64,000 bases of DNA from contig JAHDYR010000005.1 in the NCBI GenBank assembly GCA_019828565.1, forward strand, positions 310,001-374,000. Reading direction: 5' to 3'. This DNA is from Carpediemonas membranifera (taxonomy: Eukaryota > Fornicata). This document shows, in pieces, positions 9,987 through 19,984 of the stretch. A program made the position numbers and the translations under genes. The notes under the pieces are model-generated. The model was not told the DNA's origin and did no database searches. It was given only the letters and a program-made list of their open reading frames with translations. Within the stretch, counting starts at the first letter, position 1; every line of letters begins with the position of its first letter.

Positions 9987-11295
9987 CTGGCTGTAACCAA
10001 AACTGACTTCGTACGCAGTTTTGAGAACGAAAAGCGCGGATCTTCAGCTCGCAGCCACGTGGCGTGAAGGGAGATGGCCTCAACGTGATCTGCACCGATA
10101 CGGTGCCTTCAGCTTCTCGTATTCCACCTGCCGTTTGGATGCGTACAGTATCGTGGTTGATCCTGGTAACGGCTGGCGAGGAGCACAGATCGGGAGATAT
10201 CGTGGCACAGTCAGCACCAGAGTCTAGTAAGACCTTCACTTCGGCCTTCTCGATGACTCCATTGACTACAGGCAACGACCCTCCACCTGACGCAGCGGAA
10301 AATAAACACTTCGCCCCGTTTACTGGGGACTTAAAACGACAGAACTTCTCGAGGTGACCCTGCTTCTTGCAAACCGGGCATGTGGCACGATCCCGCGGGC
10401 ACTTGAAGGATGGATGGCCCGTCTCGCCGCAGTTGTAGCACACCAGCTCGCGCTTGCCCTCTCCTCGTTGGTTCGGGGCTCTTGCGGCTGGCTTATCCTG
10501 ATGATGAGGCTTGGCGATTGGCTTGGGGGCGGGATGGGTGGGTTCGTGGTGAAGACCGCGATGGGGTTTGCCCGACTTAGCCTTGGTTGACGACTGCTTG
10601 TCGGTCATTCCGATGGAACGCAGCATGGCACGGGATTCCTCGATATCGCGAGCGATATCAATCACCCGCGGCATAGCCAGTTCGAGGGAGAAGCCTTCGG
10701 TGAGATCCTTAACCTTGTACTGAACGCGCGAATTATCGGGTAGCTTAAAGCAACGCGCGTAGGTGTCGCAGAGGATCTCAGAGTCTACCCCGGGATCAAC
10801 AAGGGAGAGGAGGGTTCTGAACCGTCGGTTCACTCGAACCACCTCCTGCGGAGTAAAGGACGAGATGGAGAGACGGAACAAGTCGAGACGGGCAGAAAAA
10901 CGGGACGGTTGCAGTGCTCTACCGAGCCGCTTGAGGACGCGGTCGTCTTTAGCGAGACGCTTGGCCTTGCGCTTACGCTTGTGCGTCTTTCGGACAGCTG
11001 CGGTTAGGATGAGGGACTGCTGGAGGGGTTGCTCGTCGTCTTTAGGCGTTCCGGCTACTGGTGAACCTTCATCGTTCACGGGGACAGAGGCCTCAGCCGA
11101 GGGGATGGCTTCAGAGGCCTTGGAGAAGAGGTTAAAGCCGAGAGCGTCAGCGTACCGTTGGACTTCGGTGTCAATCATGTCGGCAACGTCGGCATCACCG
11201 CCTTTGGCTCGGTACTCGGACAAATCCTCGGCGAATCGGACTAACGACTCAATGGTCGTCTTCTTTAGCATAGGCATATTGTTATAGAGCGTCAT
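9946..11295 (-). CDS. gag: E1 gag-protease
   Basis: The ATG at 11295 follows the LTR and palindrome by about 20 bases; a second in-frame ATG (MPMLKKTT) is 6 codons on. Capsid-like helices are followed by two CCHC knuckles (CYNCGETGHPSFKC and CPVCKKQGHLEKFC) and a retropepsin-like protease with the active-site motif LLDSGADCATI. The frame departs from pol at about 10020 (an A-F-R-S run); the pol frame continues with TAYEVSFGYSQMVEIG. In E4 the same junction is one uninterrupted frame, so this may be a mutation rather than programmed frameshifting. Confidence 0.85.
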   Translation of the reverse strand: MTLYNNMPMLKKTTIESLVRFAEDLSEYRAKGGDADVADMIDTEVQRYADALGFNLFSKASEAIPSAEASVPVNDEGSPVAGTPKDDEQPLQQSLILTAAVRKTHKRKRKAKRLAKDDRVLKRLGRALQPSRFSARLDLFRLSISSFTPQEVVRVNRRFRTLLSLVDPGVDSEILCDTYARCFKLPDNSRVQYKVKDLTEGFSLELAMPRVIDIARDIEESRAMLRSIGMTDKQSSTKAKSGKPHRGLHHEPTHPAPKPIAKPHHQDKPAARAPNQRGEGKRELVCYNCGETGHPSFKCPRDRATCPVCKKQGHLEKFCRFKSPVNGAKCLFSAASGGGSLPVVNGVIEKAEVKVLLDSGADCATISPDLCSSPAVTRINHDTVRIQTAGGIREAEGTVSVQITLRPSPFTPRGCELKIRAFRSQNCVRSQFWLQPDGRDRTAALNGPA

Positions 11296-11306
11296 CAAAA
11301 CGTGGA

Positions 11307-11316
11307 ATACTAGTAT
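11307..11316. promoter_or_regulatory. E1 primer-binding-site position: perfect palindrome ATACTAGTAT
   Basis: This ten-base palindrome directly abuts the E1 5' LTR. It replaces the expected tRNA-complementary site. The element has about 20 bases between LTR and gag ATG, so little room is left for a conventional 18-nt site. Confidence 0.6.
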
Positions 11317-11441
11317 TGTGGTTCGTTTGACGAACTATGTTTACAAGAGGAGAAGACTCGACACAATGGTGTCGAGGAGAAACTCCTTGACTAACTAATA
11401 TCATATATAAATCTGTGTAATCTTGGGTGAGACCCATGACA
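11317..11441 (-). repeat. E1 5' LTR (125 bp)
   Basis: Partner of 5402-5526. It is followed by the second copy of the target duplication, ACCC, at 11442-11445. Confidence 0.92.
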
Positions 11442-11445
11442 ACCC

Positions 11446-11558
11446 GACGCCTGGAAGGTTACACCAACTCCATCGAGCTGCCGCTCCAGCGAATCTTTGA
11501 CGCTATTGAGCAAGGTCGTCTGAACGACGCAGCCGTAGTGCAGGACGTGAAGCTGTAA
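11446..11558 (+). pseudogene. E2 convergent accessory gene, 3' part of exon 2
   Basis: This continues the frame broken at 5401: it reads RRLEGYTNSIELPLQRIFDA and ends AAVVQDVKL with TAA at 11556-11558. An AATAAA lies near 11622. The stop is 109 bases before the end of the E2 pol fragment on the other strand, the same convergent layout as in E1, E3 and E4. Function unknown. Confidence 0.5.
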
Positions 11559-11667
11559 GCCGACTTGGTTGGTCGAGCTGACGGACACGGAGGAAACGGA
11601 AGACGAGGAGTCTAGCTCTGAATAAATCGTTTGTTCCTCGAGGAGACAGCTTCGATGTTGAGAAGTT

Positions 11668-12693
11668 TTACAGACAGTCACGCTTGGCTTGGTCAGACTT
11701 CAAATATGTATCGAGGGCTTCCAAATCTTTGACGTGCGAATAAGGTTCGAATGAAGCCTCTGAATCCTCAAATCCGACCCAGTGTACGAGGTACTCGCGC
11801 CTTGACTTGGGGCCCGAGCCTCTAGAGCGTGAGACTCGCTCGACATGCCACTCATCGACGGAAGCGGCTGCGAGGTCATAGATCTGTTGCTCCGAGAGCT
11901 TGCCTGGGTCAAATCTTCGCACACGTGCCGCGTCTACCTTGATAGTTGGACCGTCCGCTGACTGACTGAGGTCTTGGACCTCATATGCGACGACAACACC
12001 ATCACGTTTGACGGCTGCGACACGCCTCATGGGGCCGCGCCCGCCCGGGGCTAGCTTGCTCGGTGGTCTTGGGTAGTATTTGACCAGCACGAAACGGCTC
12101 AATATCTCGCTTCTCGATGAGGTTGCCTTTGCGAGAGCGTCTTCGCGCATGGCTCTAATCCTTGCTTTGGCGAGTTGGATGGCAGCATCGGCAGCGGCTA
12201 GCTTCGACTGTGGCGGGCCAGCCGAGGCGGCATCCGTGATATAGATCGATGACGGTATTGATAAGTTGGCGCCAAACATGATCTCGGCCGGAGTCAACCG
12301 GGTCAGGATCCTGGGCATTGAGTTGACCAAGAATTGGGCGACTGGTAGGTGTGCTACCCAATCGTTATTCCTTAACTCCAGCTTCCTGGCTCTGAGGATG
12401 CGTTCGACCTCCTTGTTCGCGCGTTCGACGACACCGTTGCTCTGGGGATGGTATGCTGTCGTTATGTGGACGTCGAACCCCATCTCTTCGGAGAGGCGTT
12501 TGAACAGAGCGTTTTTGAACTCTGAGCCCCCATCCGATTGGGCGACTTCGGGGCATCCGTATCGTAGAATCCAGGTGTTGACCAATGCGTTGGCTGCGTC
12601 TTTGGCTGGGGTGCTGCTGACCGGGACTAGCTCTGTCCAGCGGGAGCACATGTCGATCATTACTGTCACGTAGGACATGCCGTTGACCGTCAT
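11668..12693 (-). pseudogene. pol: Ty3/gypsy E2 pol fragment: integrase core and chromodomain
   Basis: The frame encodes the integrase core (MIDMCSRWTELVPV, AQSDGGSEFKN, HPQSNGVVERANKE, the D-D-E catalytic set) and a C-terminal chromodomain (YLVHWVGFEDSEASFEP). It is close to E1 pol throughout. Everything upstream (gag, protease, RT, RNase H, 5' LTR) is gone: at about 12694 the sequence changes to a LINE ORF1 fragment. The reading frame of what is left is intact. Confidence 0.85.
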
Positions 12694-12697
12694 TCAT

Positions 12698-13865
12698 TCA
12701 CGCAGTTCCGCGCCCTATGGGTGGCGGGCTACTCGGACCCAATCACACTGGACACGGAGGAGCTCCCGGACGGAGGACACATCGGCGACTTGGACATCTA
12801 CAAGAAGATCAAGGCCGAAGCTCTGGCCCAAGCCAATACGGACAAGGACGACCATGAGGACGCGGAGGGGTCGGGGGAGGAATCCCCGGAGGAATCAGCC
12901 AGGAAACGTACCCCCTCACGGTGGACATCTCGGCCACCCTGGACGACGATGCGGACAACGTGTACTGCAAGCCAGACAGCCCTCCCCCCATGGAGTACCT
13001 GAACGCAGTGTCCACCCTAGAGGAAGACCACACGGAAGGTACGGACAAGACTAAGGTTTGGCTATGCTCAGTCGACGTGGAGTCAGTGGGCACCCCCAAG
13101 GACGACAGAGGAGTGGACGAGATTTATTCGGAGGCCGGAGCGATCATCTATGATCCATATCGGAAGGAGATTAAGGGGTTCCGCCACGGACTCCTGGCCC
13201 ACGACCTACCAGTGGCGATGCTCAACCAGAGCCTGGACACCTCATGGAGAGTTCACGGACTGCCCCCCTGCACCTTTGTGGACATCTACACCGGAGCCCC
13301 TCCCCAGAACATGAGAAGACACTTCGTGGGCTTCCACGTATATGCTCGGACATTGAAGGAGGCCATCACCCAGATGGAATCGGACAACAAGGTGAAGATC
13401 ATGATCTACGCTAAGGGCAGCACGATGGAGGAGAGAGCTTTCTGCAACTGCTCTCCAACCCCATTTGGACCATGGACAGATCGAACAGACTCACGGCGGA
13501 CCAGAAGGCCTCAGGCCAATCCATGGAGAACCTGGCCACCACACACACGAAGGACTGGCTCTCGGTGAGCAGACTACTCAGAGTATGGCCAGCCCCGTAC
13601 GAGTCGGCCAAGCAGAACAACTGGTCGGATGTGGAACTGGCGGACATGATCCCGAAGGACCTCACAAAAGCACTAGCAAACATGGACAGCGGACGGATTA
13701 AGCCCAGCTTCCTCCCGAAGGATTGGGGAATCTTCAAGGGAGATGCTGCCGGCAACATTATGGACAGGATGACGTACCTGTGGAACCGGGACAAAGAAGA
13801 GCAGGTGGCCACGGCCCACATGGACGACCCAGAGCCCTTCGTGCCCTTCGTGACCTGGCACGCGG
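12698..13865 (+). pseudogene. LINE1-family ORF1 fragment with DnaQ/Maelstrom-like domain
   Basis: Three overlapping plus-strand frames (12721-13002, 12921-13568, 13472-13865) together encode a diverged copy of LINE1 ORF1, so at least two frameshifts are present. Matches to LINE1 ORF1: GAIIYDPYRKEIKGFRHGLL versus GVIVFNPLTGEISGHGHGLF, VHGLPPCTFVDIYTGAPP versus ISGLPPATFVDVATGMPP, and FLPKDWGIFKGD versus FIPRDWGVVRVR. A Cys-Ser-Val-Asp-Val-Glu segment sits where LINE1 has AIDFECG. It is joined to E2 pol on the left and to the E3 accessory gene on the right. Confidence 0.65.
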
Positions 13866-14532
13866 CGGGATCGCGCTTGATTGCATCCGTCGCTTTCTCC
13901 GGCACACCGCCGGTCAACCCATGACTGACACGGCAGTCATCGCGGCGTTCCTGGATCGACTCTCTGCCGAACGCCGGGCGGATACCCTCATCCCTAATGC
14001 GCTCCGCACGCTCCTGGATCGTAGCAGTCTTCCAGCCCACGCGATCCGACACCACGTGCGTCGAGCTATCATGCTCGGTCACGAGCCGGTAGTGTATCTT
14101 CTCATGACACTTGGCCACAGCCAGGGCTGCTTGGACCCCAGCGAGGTTCAGCTGATGCCCGAGCTCTACCTGCGGCGGGTCCGCCGGCCCAGTGGCTTCG
14201 GCGTCCTCAACATCTCGCCGCTTCAGGGCTTCACCATGAAGCCGACTCGCGATACCTGCCCTACCCTGCTCCCGGACACCAATGACGTGACTTGCGAGTA
14301 TATGCCCGTTGCTGTGTGGGGACACCGGCTCGACCACGGCCGACTGCGTCTGCTGGTATCGTACCCGTTGAATCGGCACGGTGGACAGTATCTTGCGATC
14401 ATCCGAGTCACCGACGACACGGCCAAGATCGCGTGCATCAAAGACTATCTCGAGTGGCTCAGGCTGGTCAATCGTACTGAGCGGCCTGTTGACTACAACG
14501 GCGTGGAAATTCGGAGGGCTCGGATCGTATAA
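13866..14532 (+). pseudogene. E3 convergent accessory gene, N-terminally truncated
   Basis: The frame reads IPNALRTLLDRSSLPAH and RRAIMLGHEPVVYLLMTLG, which aligns with VPNALKQEIENRSGLSI and RAVMLGHDVNLYFVLHMG of the E4 accessory protein, preceded in both by TD-AAI/VIAAFL-like helices. It therefore is the same gene family as 52376-53497, with roughly the first 150 residues lost at the junction with the LINE fragment. The C-terminus is intact and stops at 14532, 20 bases before the end of E3 pol on the other strand. The conservation between E3 and E4 while the rest of the elements has diverged suggests a retained function, which I cannot name. Confidence 0.65.
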
Positions 14533-14552
14533 ATGTGATTTCATGCTACCGT

Positions 14553-16620
14553 TTACTGCTGCCCTACTGCAGTACGGTGCAACCCACGCTCCTCCAAGAA
14601 GTCCTCGAACTTATCGTTACCGTCAAGGTTAAGGAAAGGTTCCCACGTCGCCTCCTCGGGCTCATAACCCAGCCACTCAACCCGGAACAGGTGATCCTCG
14701 ATGGGCCCGTCACGGTCGCTATCCGTGACGGCGGATGGCGTGAACTCAGGCGCTACCGTAGACGCAAGTCGTAGGAGCTGGTCCTGTGACATGTCGGCAT
14801 GATCAAACGGGACCACGCGGGACGCGTCCACTCGGGATTCTGTGCCTTTCTCGAGGTCCCGGACAGTGTATGCCACCACTTTGTTGGCGTGCGAGTGGGT
14901 TCGGACGAGGGCCATAGGGCCCCGCAGACCCGCTGCAAACTTGTCGGGTGGGCGGCTCGGGTAGGCTACCAAGACATATGGTGACGTCACAGTGGGGCGT
15001 GCGTCCGGTCGCATCTGCTGGAGCAGTCTCCTGTCGCGTATACGCTCCGCTGCTAGGTGCCTACACGCCTTGGCCTCGGTCAACCAATCTTCCTGGCAGT
15101 CGACAAGATACGGCTGATCGGGTGCGATGAAGAGGATATCCTTCGGCACGCGCATCTCAGAGCCGTACACGATCTCCGAGGGAGACAAGTGTGTCGGGAC
15201 TCTAGGTGTGGAGTTCACAAGGTACTGGGCTACTGGTAAACCTTGTACCCAGTCGTTCGACCGGAACTCGTACCGGCGAGCCGTCAAGATGTCCTTGACC
15301 GAAACGTTCGCTCTCTCAACTAGGCCATTGGACTGTGGATGATAGGCCGTCGTTTTGGCCATGGTAAAACCGAGTCGGCTGGACGTTGAACACGGCATTG
15401 ACGAATTGAGTTCCCCCGTCGGTCTGGACGACCTTGGGGATGCCATATCTTAGGACCCAGTGGTTGACAAACGCACGAGAGGTTTCCACGGCTCTCGTGG
15501 ACTGTAACGGGACAAGCTCGGTCCATCTAGAACACATGTCTATTATTACTAGGACATACTTGTAGGTCACCCCGTCCATGGTGCATCGGGTTGCGGACAT
15601 GGTGTCCATAGCGACCCTGTCAAACGGGTGTTCGACAGCTGTATGAAGGCCAGCGTCAGAGGATGCCGGTGGCTTGCGGCGAAGCTGACATATTGGGCAT
15701 TGTCGGACATAATTATCCACGTCCTTCTGTCGGACCCTTAGACCCCAGTCTCGAAGCAAGTTCTTGGTCGCCCAAGCTGAAAAATGGGCTCCTGCGAAAT
15801 GATGTGCCTTGTGTAGCTTGTCGGCCACTTGAGAGTCCAGGACGTTGGCGTACAGGCGCGACAGGCCGTCGGCCGCTCCGTTGTCCACGCCAGGGACGTG
15901 CCGAATGGTGAAATCGAGATCGGATAACTGGTCATACCAGCGGCGCACCTTGGGGTTAACTGAGCGAGCCATGAATAGGAGATTACGATGGTCGGTACGA
16001 ATAGTGAAATGGGACCATACGAGGAACTTCCTCCATCTCTGTACCGCGAGAATGATGGCATATGCCTCCTGCTCCGTTGTGCTCCATCGCGTCTGCACTC
16101 CAGTAAAGGCGTGAGACATGAATGCGATAGGCTTACCGTCCTGAAGCAGGACAGCGCCGCAGCCAACATCAGACGCGTCTGTCATCAAGACGTGATCTGT
16201 GTCGGTCTTATAATGCACCAACGAAACGCGCTTGAGTAACTCCCTGGCCACGTCGTCGAGAGCGGCCTGCTGACCGGGGCCCCCCGGCTCAGCCTTGCCA
16301 GCGGATGCTTGGAGTAGGGGATAAGCTCTGGAAGAAAAGTGATCGACAAAATCACGGAAGTTGAGGAACCCCACCAAGGCTTGTGCCGAACGCTTGCTCT
16401 TGGGGATCTTGAGCTTACGAATGTCCTCGATCCGGTCTTCTGCGATACGCACGGAGTCACCGGACACGAGTCGGCCGAGGAACTCGACCTCTGCGGCAGC
16501 GAACACACACTTGTCACGGCCCAGGTGCAAGTCATACTCCTCGCACCTCTTGAGCACATCCCACAGGTTACGTAAGTAGGATGGTTCATCACGGCACATG
16601 ACAATATCGTCGATATAAAT
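14553..16620 (-). pseudogene. pol: Ty3/gypsy E3 pol fragment: end of RT, RNase H, integrase, chromodomain
   Basis: The fragment starts exactly at the RT catalytic box (VIYIDDIVM) at about 16620 and continues through the RT thumb, RNase H (MTDASDVGCGAVLL, RTDHRNLLFM), the integrase zinc-binding CPICQLRRKPP, core (IDMCSRWTELVPL, QTDGGTQFVN, HPQSNGLVERANVS) and a C-terminal chromodomain (FRVEWLGYEPEEATWEP). One frame change occurs at about 15370, between the two integrase Asp motifs and the HPQSNG box. Gag, protease, most of RT and both LTRs are missing. LINE1 begins at 16621. Confidence 0.82.
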
Positions 16621-16634
16621 TACATTTCAGACGA

Positions 16635-17048
16635 ATGTTGGTGAAAGTACCGGAAGCTACCAGGAAACGAACACAAGACCAGTGGGAAGCTATCAGACAG
16701 GAAACCAGCGCATATCTAGCTAACAGACAGGACGGAAAGACGCTGATACTCAGGTGGAACGGCGACATCAAGGGGAAATCCTTCGGGAAGAACTCCAAGG
16801 GCCGCGAGGAAGTAGCCCGTAACATCAGACGCATCCTACTAGCTACCGGAGCCACTGCTATCAAGGACTCTATCACTACTCATCCCAAAGGCATCCTAGC
16901 TCTGAAGGAACTCTTCATTGTGCTAACGGAAGCCTTGGATCCCAGAGAAAAGGTAGAAACCGAGATACAACAGAGCGCCGAAGCTATCAGCATCCAAGCC
17001 ACAAAAACCTCAGCAAGTGGCCGTCCGAAAGCACCATCGAGAAACTAG
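16635..17048 (+). CDS. LINE1 upstream ORF, unknown function
   Basis: An open frame of about 137 residues, Lys/Arg-rich, beginning close to the truncated 5' end (RKRTQDQWEAIRQETSAYLA) and continuing with helical, charged sequence (GREEVARNIRRILLATGATA). It ends at 17048, overlapping the ORF1 frame. It may be the N-terminus of ORF1 separated by a single-base frameshift, or a separate small ORF. No domain recognised. The first residue may not be the true start. Confidence 0.4.
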   Translation: MLVKVPEATRKRTQDQWEAIRQETSAYLANRQDGKTLILRWNGDIKGKSFGKNSKGREEVARNIRRILLATGATAIKDSITTHPKGILALKELFIVLTEALDPREKVETEIQQSAEAISIQATKTSASGRPKAPSRN

Positions 17049-19851
17049 TCCTCAGCCCCACCACCAACTGCTATCAGACACACAACGACAGCCTCTACTG
17101 GTCCAAAGAGCGTGATACTGTTGTTATCAGAGCACCGGACACTTTCACCATCACAGCAGGCCCCCCCGGCAAAGAACGAGCCACCACTGCTACCAGAAGA
17201 GACGTCTGGGACCCCAAAAACCCTGGCACGATCACCCAAGTGGCCCTGGAACAACAGGACGGCAGCTTCAAGGTCATCCTGGATCTCAAGGACCACGAGG
17301 CCTTCGCTATCAGTAGATTCTCGGAGGAAGCGAGAGACGTTCTCCGACTGCAAGCACCCGAAGCGCCGGCAGCGTGGATGGCAGCCTGGAACTCCACCGG
17401 CATTCCACTGGGAGGAAGAGTCATCATCTGCAAGCCGGGTGAGGAGTCCCCTCTCGGCGAGCTACCAGCCTTCGCAGCTATCAGATCACTCATCCTCGAA
17501 GCCATGTTGAACAGTAGTGAGAAGACCTATCCCCAGGAAGATAATGCAAGCAGCAACAGCACCGACGTCGACGAGGAAGAAGAGGGCGAACAGGAACCCG
17601 ACGCCCCCGAGCCCAAGCAGAAGGATAAGGTGAGCTTTGACGAGCTATTCGGGGACCTGAAGCCTGTAGAGCCTCGACCCCGCGACGCCAAGCAGTCCTC
17701 CTCCACCCAGAAGCCGTTACCAGACCCGCTTGCCAGAAGCCCAGACCCCAAGGCCCACCCACGGCAGCTAGCAGACAAGGAGCCAGAGCCCAAACCCACC
17801 CTCTTACTTGCGGCCATAGACTTCGAGTGCGGCCACTCAGGCTGTGAGAGTGAAAACGTCCCAGCAAACCCAGTGGAGGGCGGAGTCATCGTCTTCAACC
17901 CGCTAACAGGGGAGATATCAGGGCACGGGCACGGTCTCTTCTATCAGAACATGCCGGTACAGCAGATTGACCAGGCGAGGTACGCATCATGGGCCATCTC
18001 CGGCCTGCCGCCAGCTACCTTCGTCGATGTCGCTACTGGGATGCCCCCGGAAGAGTTCAGAACGCACTTCTCAAAGTTCACAGACTGGGCCGAACACCTT
18101 GCTATCAGACTCAGGAGGATGGAGGACGCAGGCGAGTTCAAGATCGTACTATACGCTAAGGGCGTACACATGGAGAAGTTTCTGCTCACCAACCAAGTCA
18201 ACGGGCTATCAGGGGAGGTAACCACCTACTTCGCGGACAGGCTAGTCGATGAGAAGGATCTCCCAGACGCTATCAGAGACTTAGAACCCAGACTAGCGGG
18301 CGCTATCAAGGCCAGCCTCCAGGACGAGAGGACCATGGGATGGCTCAACTCCTGGAGCAGTGGGTGGCAACGCAGGAGCGAGCCAAAGGCGGTGTGCCCC
18401 TACCACAGGTATGCAGCCGGCCACTACCACTGCGGGCTGGCCGATGTTACCATCTTCACAGTCAAGACCTTGGCCATGACCCACTCCTTCCGATGCCAGC
18501 AAGACAGAGAGAGCTTCCTCGGTGATATACTGCCCAAAGCTATCAGCTCCGTCGCTCAAGCAGATCTGGAAACGGACCTCTTCGGCGGTAACAGCTTCGC
18601 TAACAGACAAGAAACCTTCGAGATCTTCAGAGGCCAACCTGGCAGAGTGAGCCTGAGAGATGGCAAAGAGGGTAACAAGATCCTAGTAGTACCGGACAGA
18701 TACAGCAGATTTGGCATGGGCTTCGGCTTCTCAGATGTGGTTAAGGGTATGAAGGGTCTGCTACTTGCGCCCGCAGCTATCAAGAGAGGGAACGTCATCG
18801 ACAGGAACCCGGTGTGGTCCCTCCTCGAGCACGTCGAACCTGACGAGATGGCATGGCTCCAAGCCGAGCACGGCCTCGGAGTAGCCCCCCTCGAGCTATC
18901 ATCAAGCTATCAGACGTCTACCACTGGTGGCCCGACAAAGCCACGACAGCTCATAAGGATGGATACGGCTGCCAACTGCTAGCAGAAGACTGTGCCGAGT
19001 ACGCTGAAATCATCGCGAACATCAAGGCGTACAGAGGCAGAGTCGAAGGCTTCAGAGCAGCATTCATCCCGAGAGACTGGGGCGTGGTGAGAGTCCGTGA
19101 GGCTGCCACAACGCTCCGCCGCATGGCCAGAGACAAGACGACCGACAGACTCACCCCAAACCCGATCCCAGAAGAGAAGCCAGTCAGATTCATGGGTAGA
19201 TCCCCGCCCCACTACGTCCCAAAGGACCAGAACCCCGAAGAAGCCCCCTACGTCCTAAGGTACGCCAACACAGGGATGCCCGAGAAGCTCGAAGCTATCA
19301 GAAGACGGTTTGTCGGCACCACGACTGACCAAGGTCCCAGGCCGCCCCACAGACCATCTCCCAGACCCTCACAGAGAAGAGATTACAGAGGCGCAGATAA
19401 CTTCAGAGGCCGTGACAGCTGGATTGACCAGCGCACGCCACCCACGTCCCCTTTCGGCAAGAGCAGAAGCCAGCAAGACAACTATCAGTGCAGAGAGACA
19501 CCCCCCTCCTCCAACTACTCCAGCGGCACGTACAAGAGGAACTCCCTCTACAGAGGCTCACCATACGCATGGGAGAACAAGCGGCGGACAGACGACCACT
19601 CAACGGGCACTGAGAGAAGCAGACTATCGGGGCCCCGCGAGGATGAGACTACCAAGATGCTCCAGACCCAACTAACAAGAGCCCTCAGAGAGATCGACGA
19701 ACTCAAGCAACGCATCGAACAAGACCGCACCTCAGACCTCAGATGCTCAGGCAAGCCCAAGAGCAAGAAGAACAAGAGGATCAAGAAGCTGATCAAGCTA
19801 CTGGACTCAGAGGACAGCGATGAGGATGTGGAGGACAAGGAGGAGGACTGA
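17018..19851 (+). CDS. LINE1 ORF1: DnaQ/Maelstrom-like domain plus RNA-binding-type C-terminus (frameshift near 18900)
   Basis: The frame is open from before 17018; the true start is unresolved. About 200 residues in there is an acidic/Pro linker, then AIDFECGHSG and GGVIVFNPLTGEISGHGHGL, a block that looks like an RNase H-fold DnaQ-type exonuclease start, and later CPYHRYAAGHYHCGLADV, a C-x2-H-x8-H-C cluster followed by a DEDDh-type HCGLAD. The Maelstrom family, a DnaQ-derived domain, has a comparable Cys/His cluster. Then comes the block NKILVVPDRYSRFGMGFGF shared with 2741-4364. A frameshift at about 18895 moves coding to the frame ending at 19851 (FIPRDWGVVRVREAATTL), which closes with an Arg-rich region, a coiled-coil-like stretch and an acidic tail. 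LINE ORF1 proteins usually bind the element RNA; the exonuclease-like domain is an inference from motifs. Confidence 0.6.
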
Positions 19852-19984
19852 GTGGGGTAAGCAGGTAAACAGATTCTTCTTCAACAACAGAAAATTATCA
19901 GATTCTTTTATTGCTCTTTCAGCGTAAAAATGAACAATTGGTTTTGATTCATTCAAAGTTCTGCTCACAAATTGAAGAGAGTGA

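Larger units (their letters stand above)
5402..11441 (-). mobile_element. Ty3/gypsy chromovirus E1, complete, nested in E2
   Basis: The element is 6040 bp with 125-bp LTRs (5402-5526 and 11317-11441) that look identical, TG...CA ends, and a 4-bp target duplication ACCC (5398-5401 and 11442-11445). Gag-protease and pol are on the minus strand; a convergent accessory gene is on the plus strand between pol and the 3' LTR. The identical LTRs point to a recent insertion, although pol carries frame breaks. E1 interrupts exon 2 of the E2 accessory gene. Confidence 0.92.

Noticed and set aside
5103-11558. A host gene interrupted by E1
   Set aside because: Its position directly downstream of E2 3' LTR/PPT and convergent with E2 pol fits an element-borne gene better; I cannot fully exclude a host fragment.
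13411-14544. Long minus-strand frame of 377 codons opposite the E3 accessory gene
   Set aside because: No recognisable motif, and the plus-strand frame there is homologous to the E4 accessory gene, so this is a shadow.
16621-19851. CTATCAG/CTAACAG words as real 3' splice sites
   Set aside because: They occur inside continuous coding frames in all phases; treating them as acceptors would destroy the conserved ORFs.
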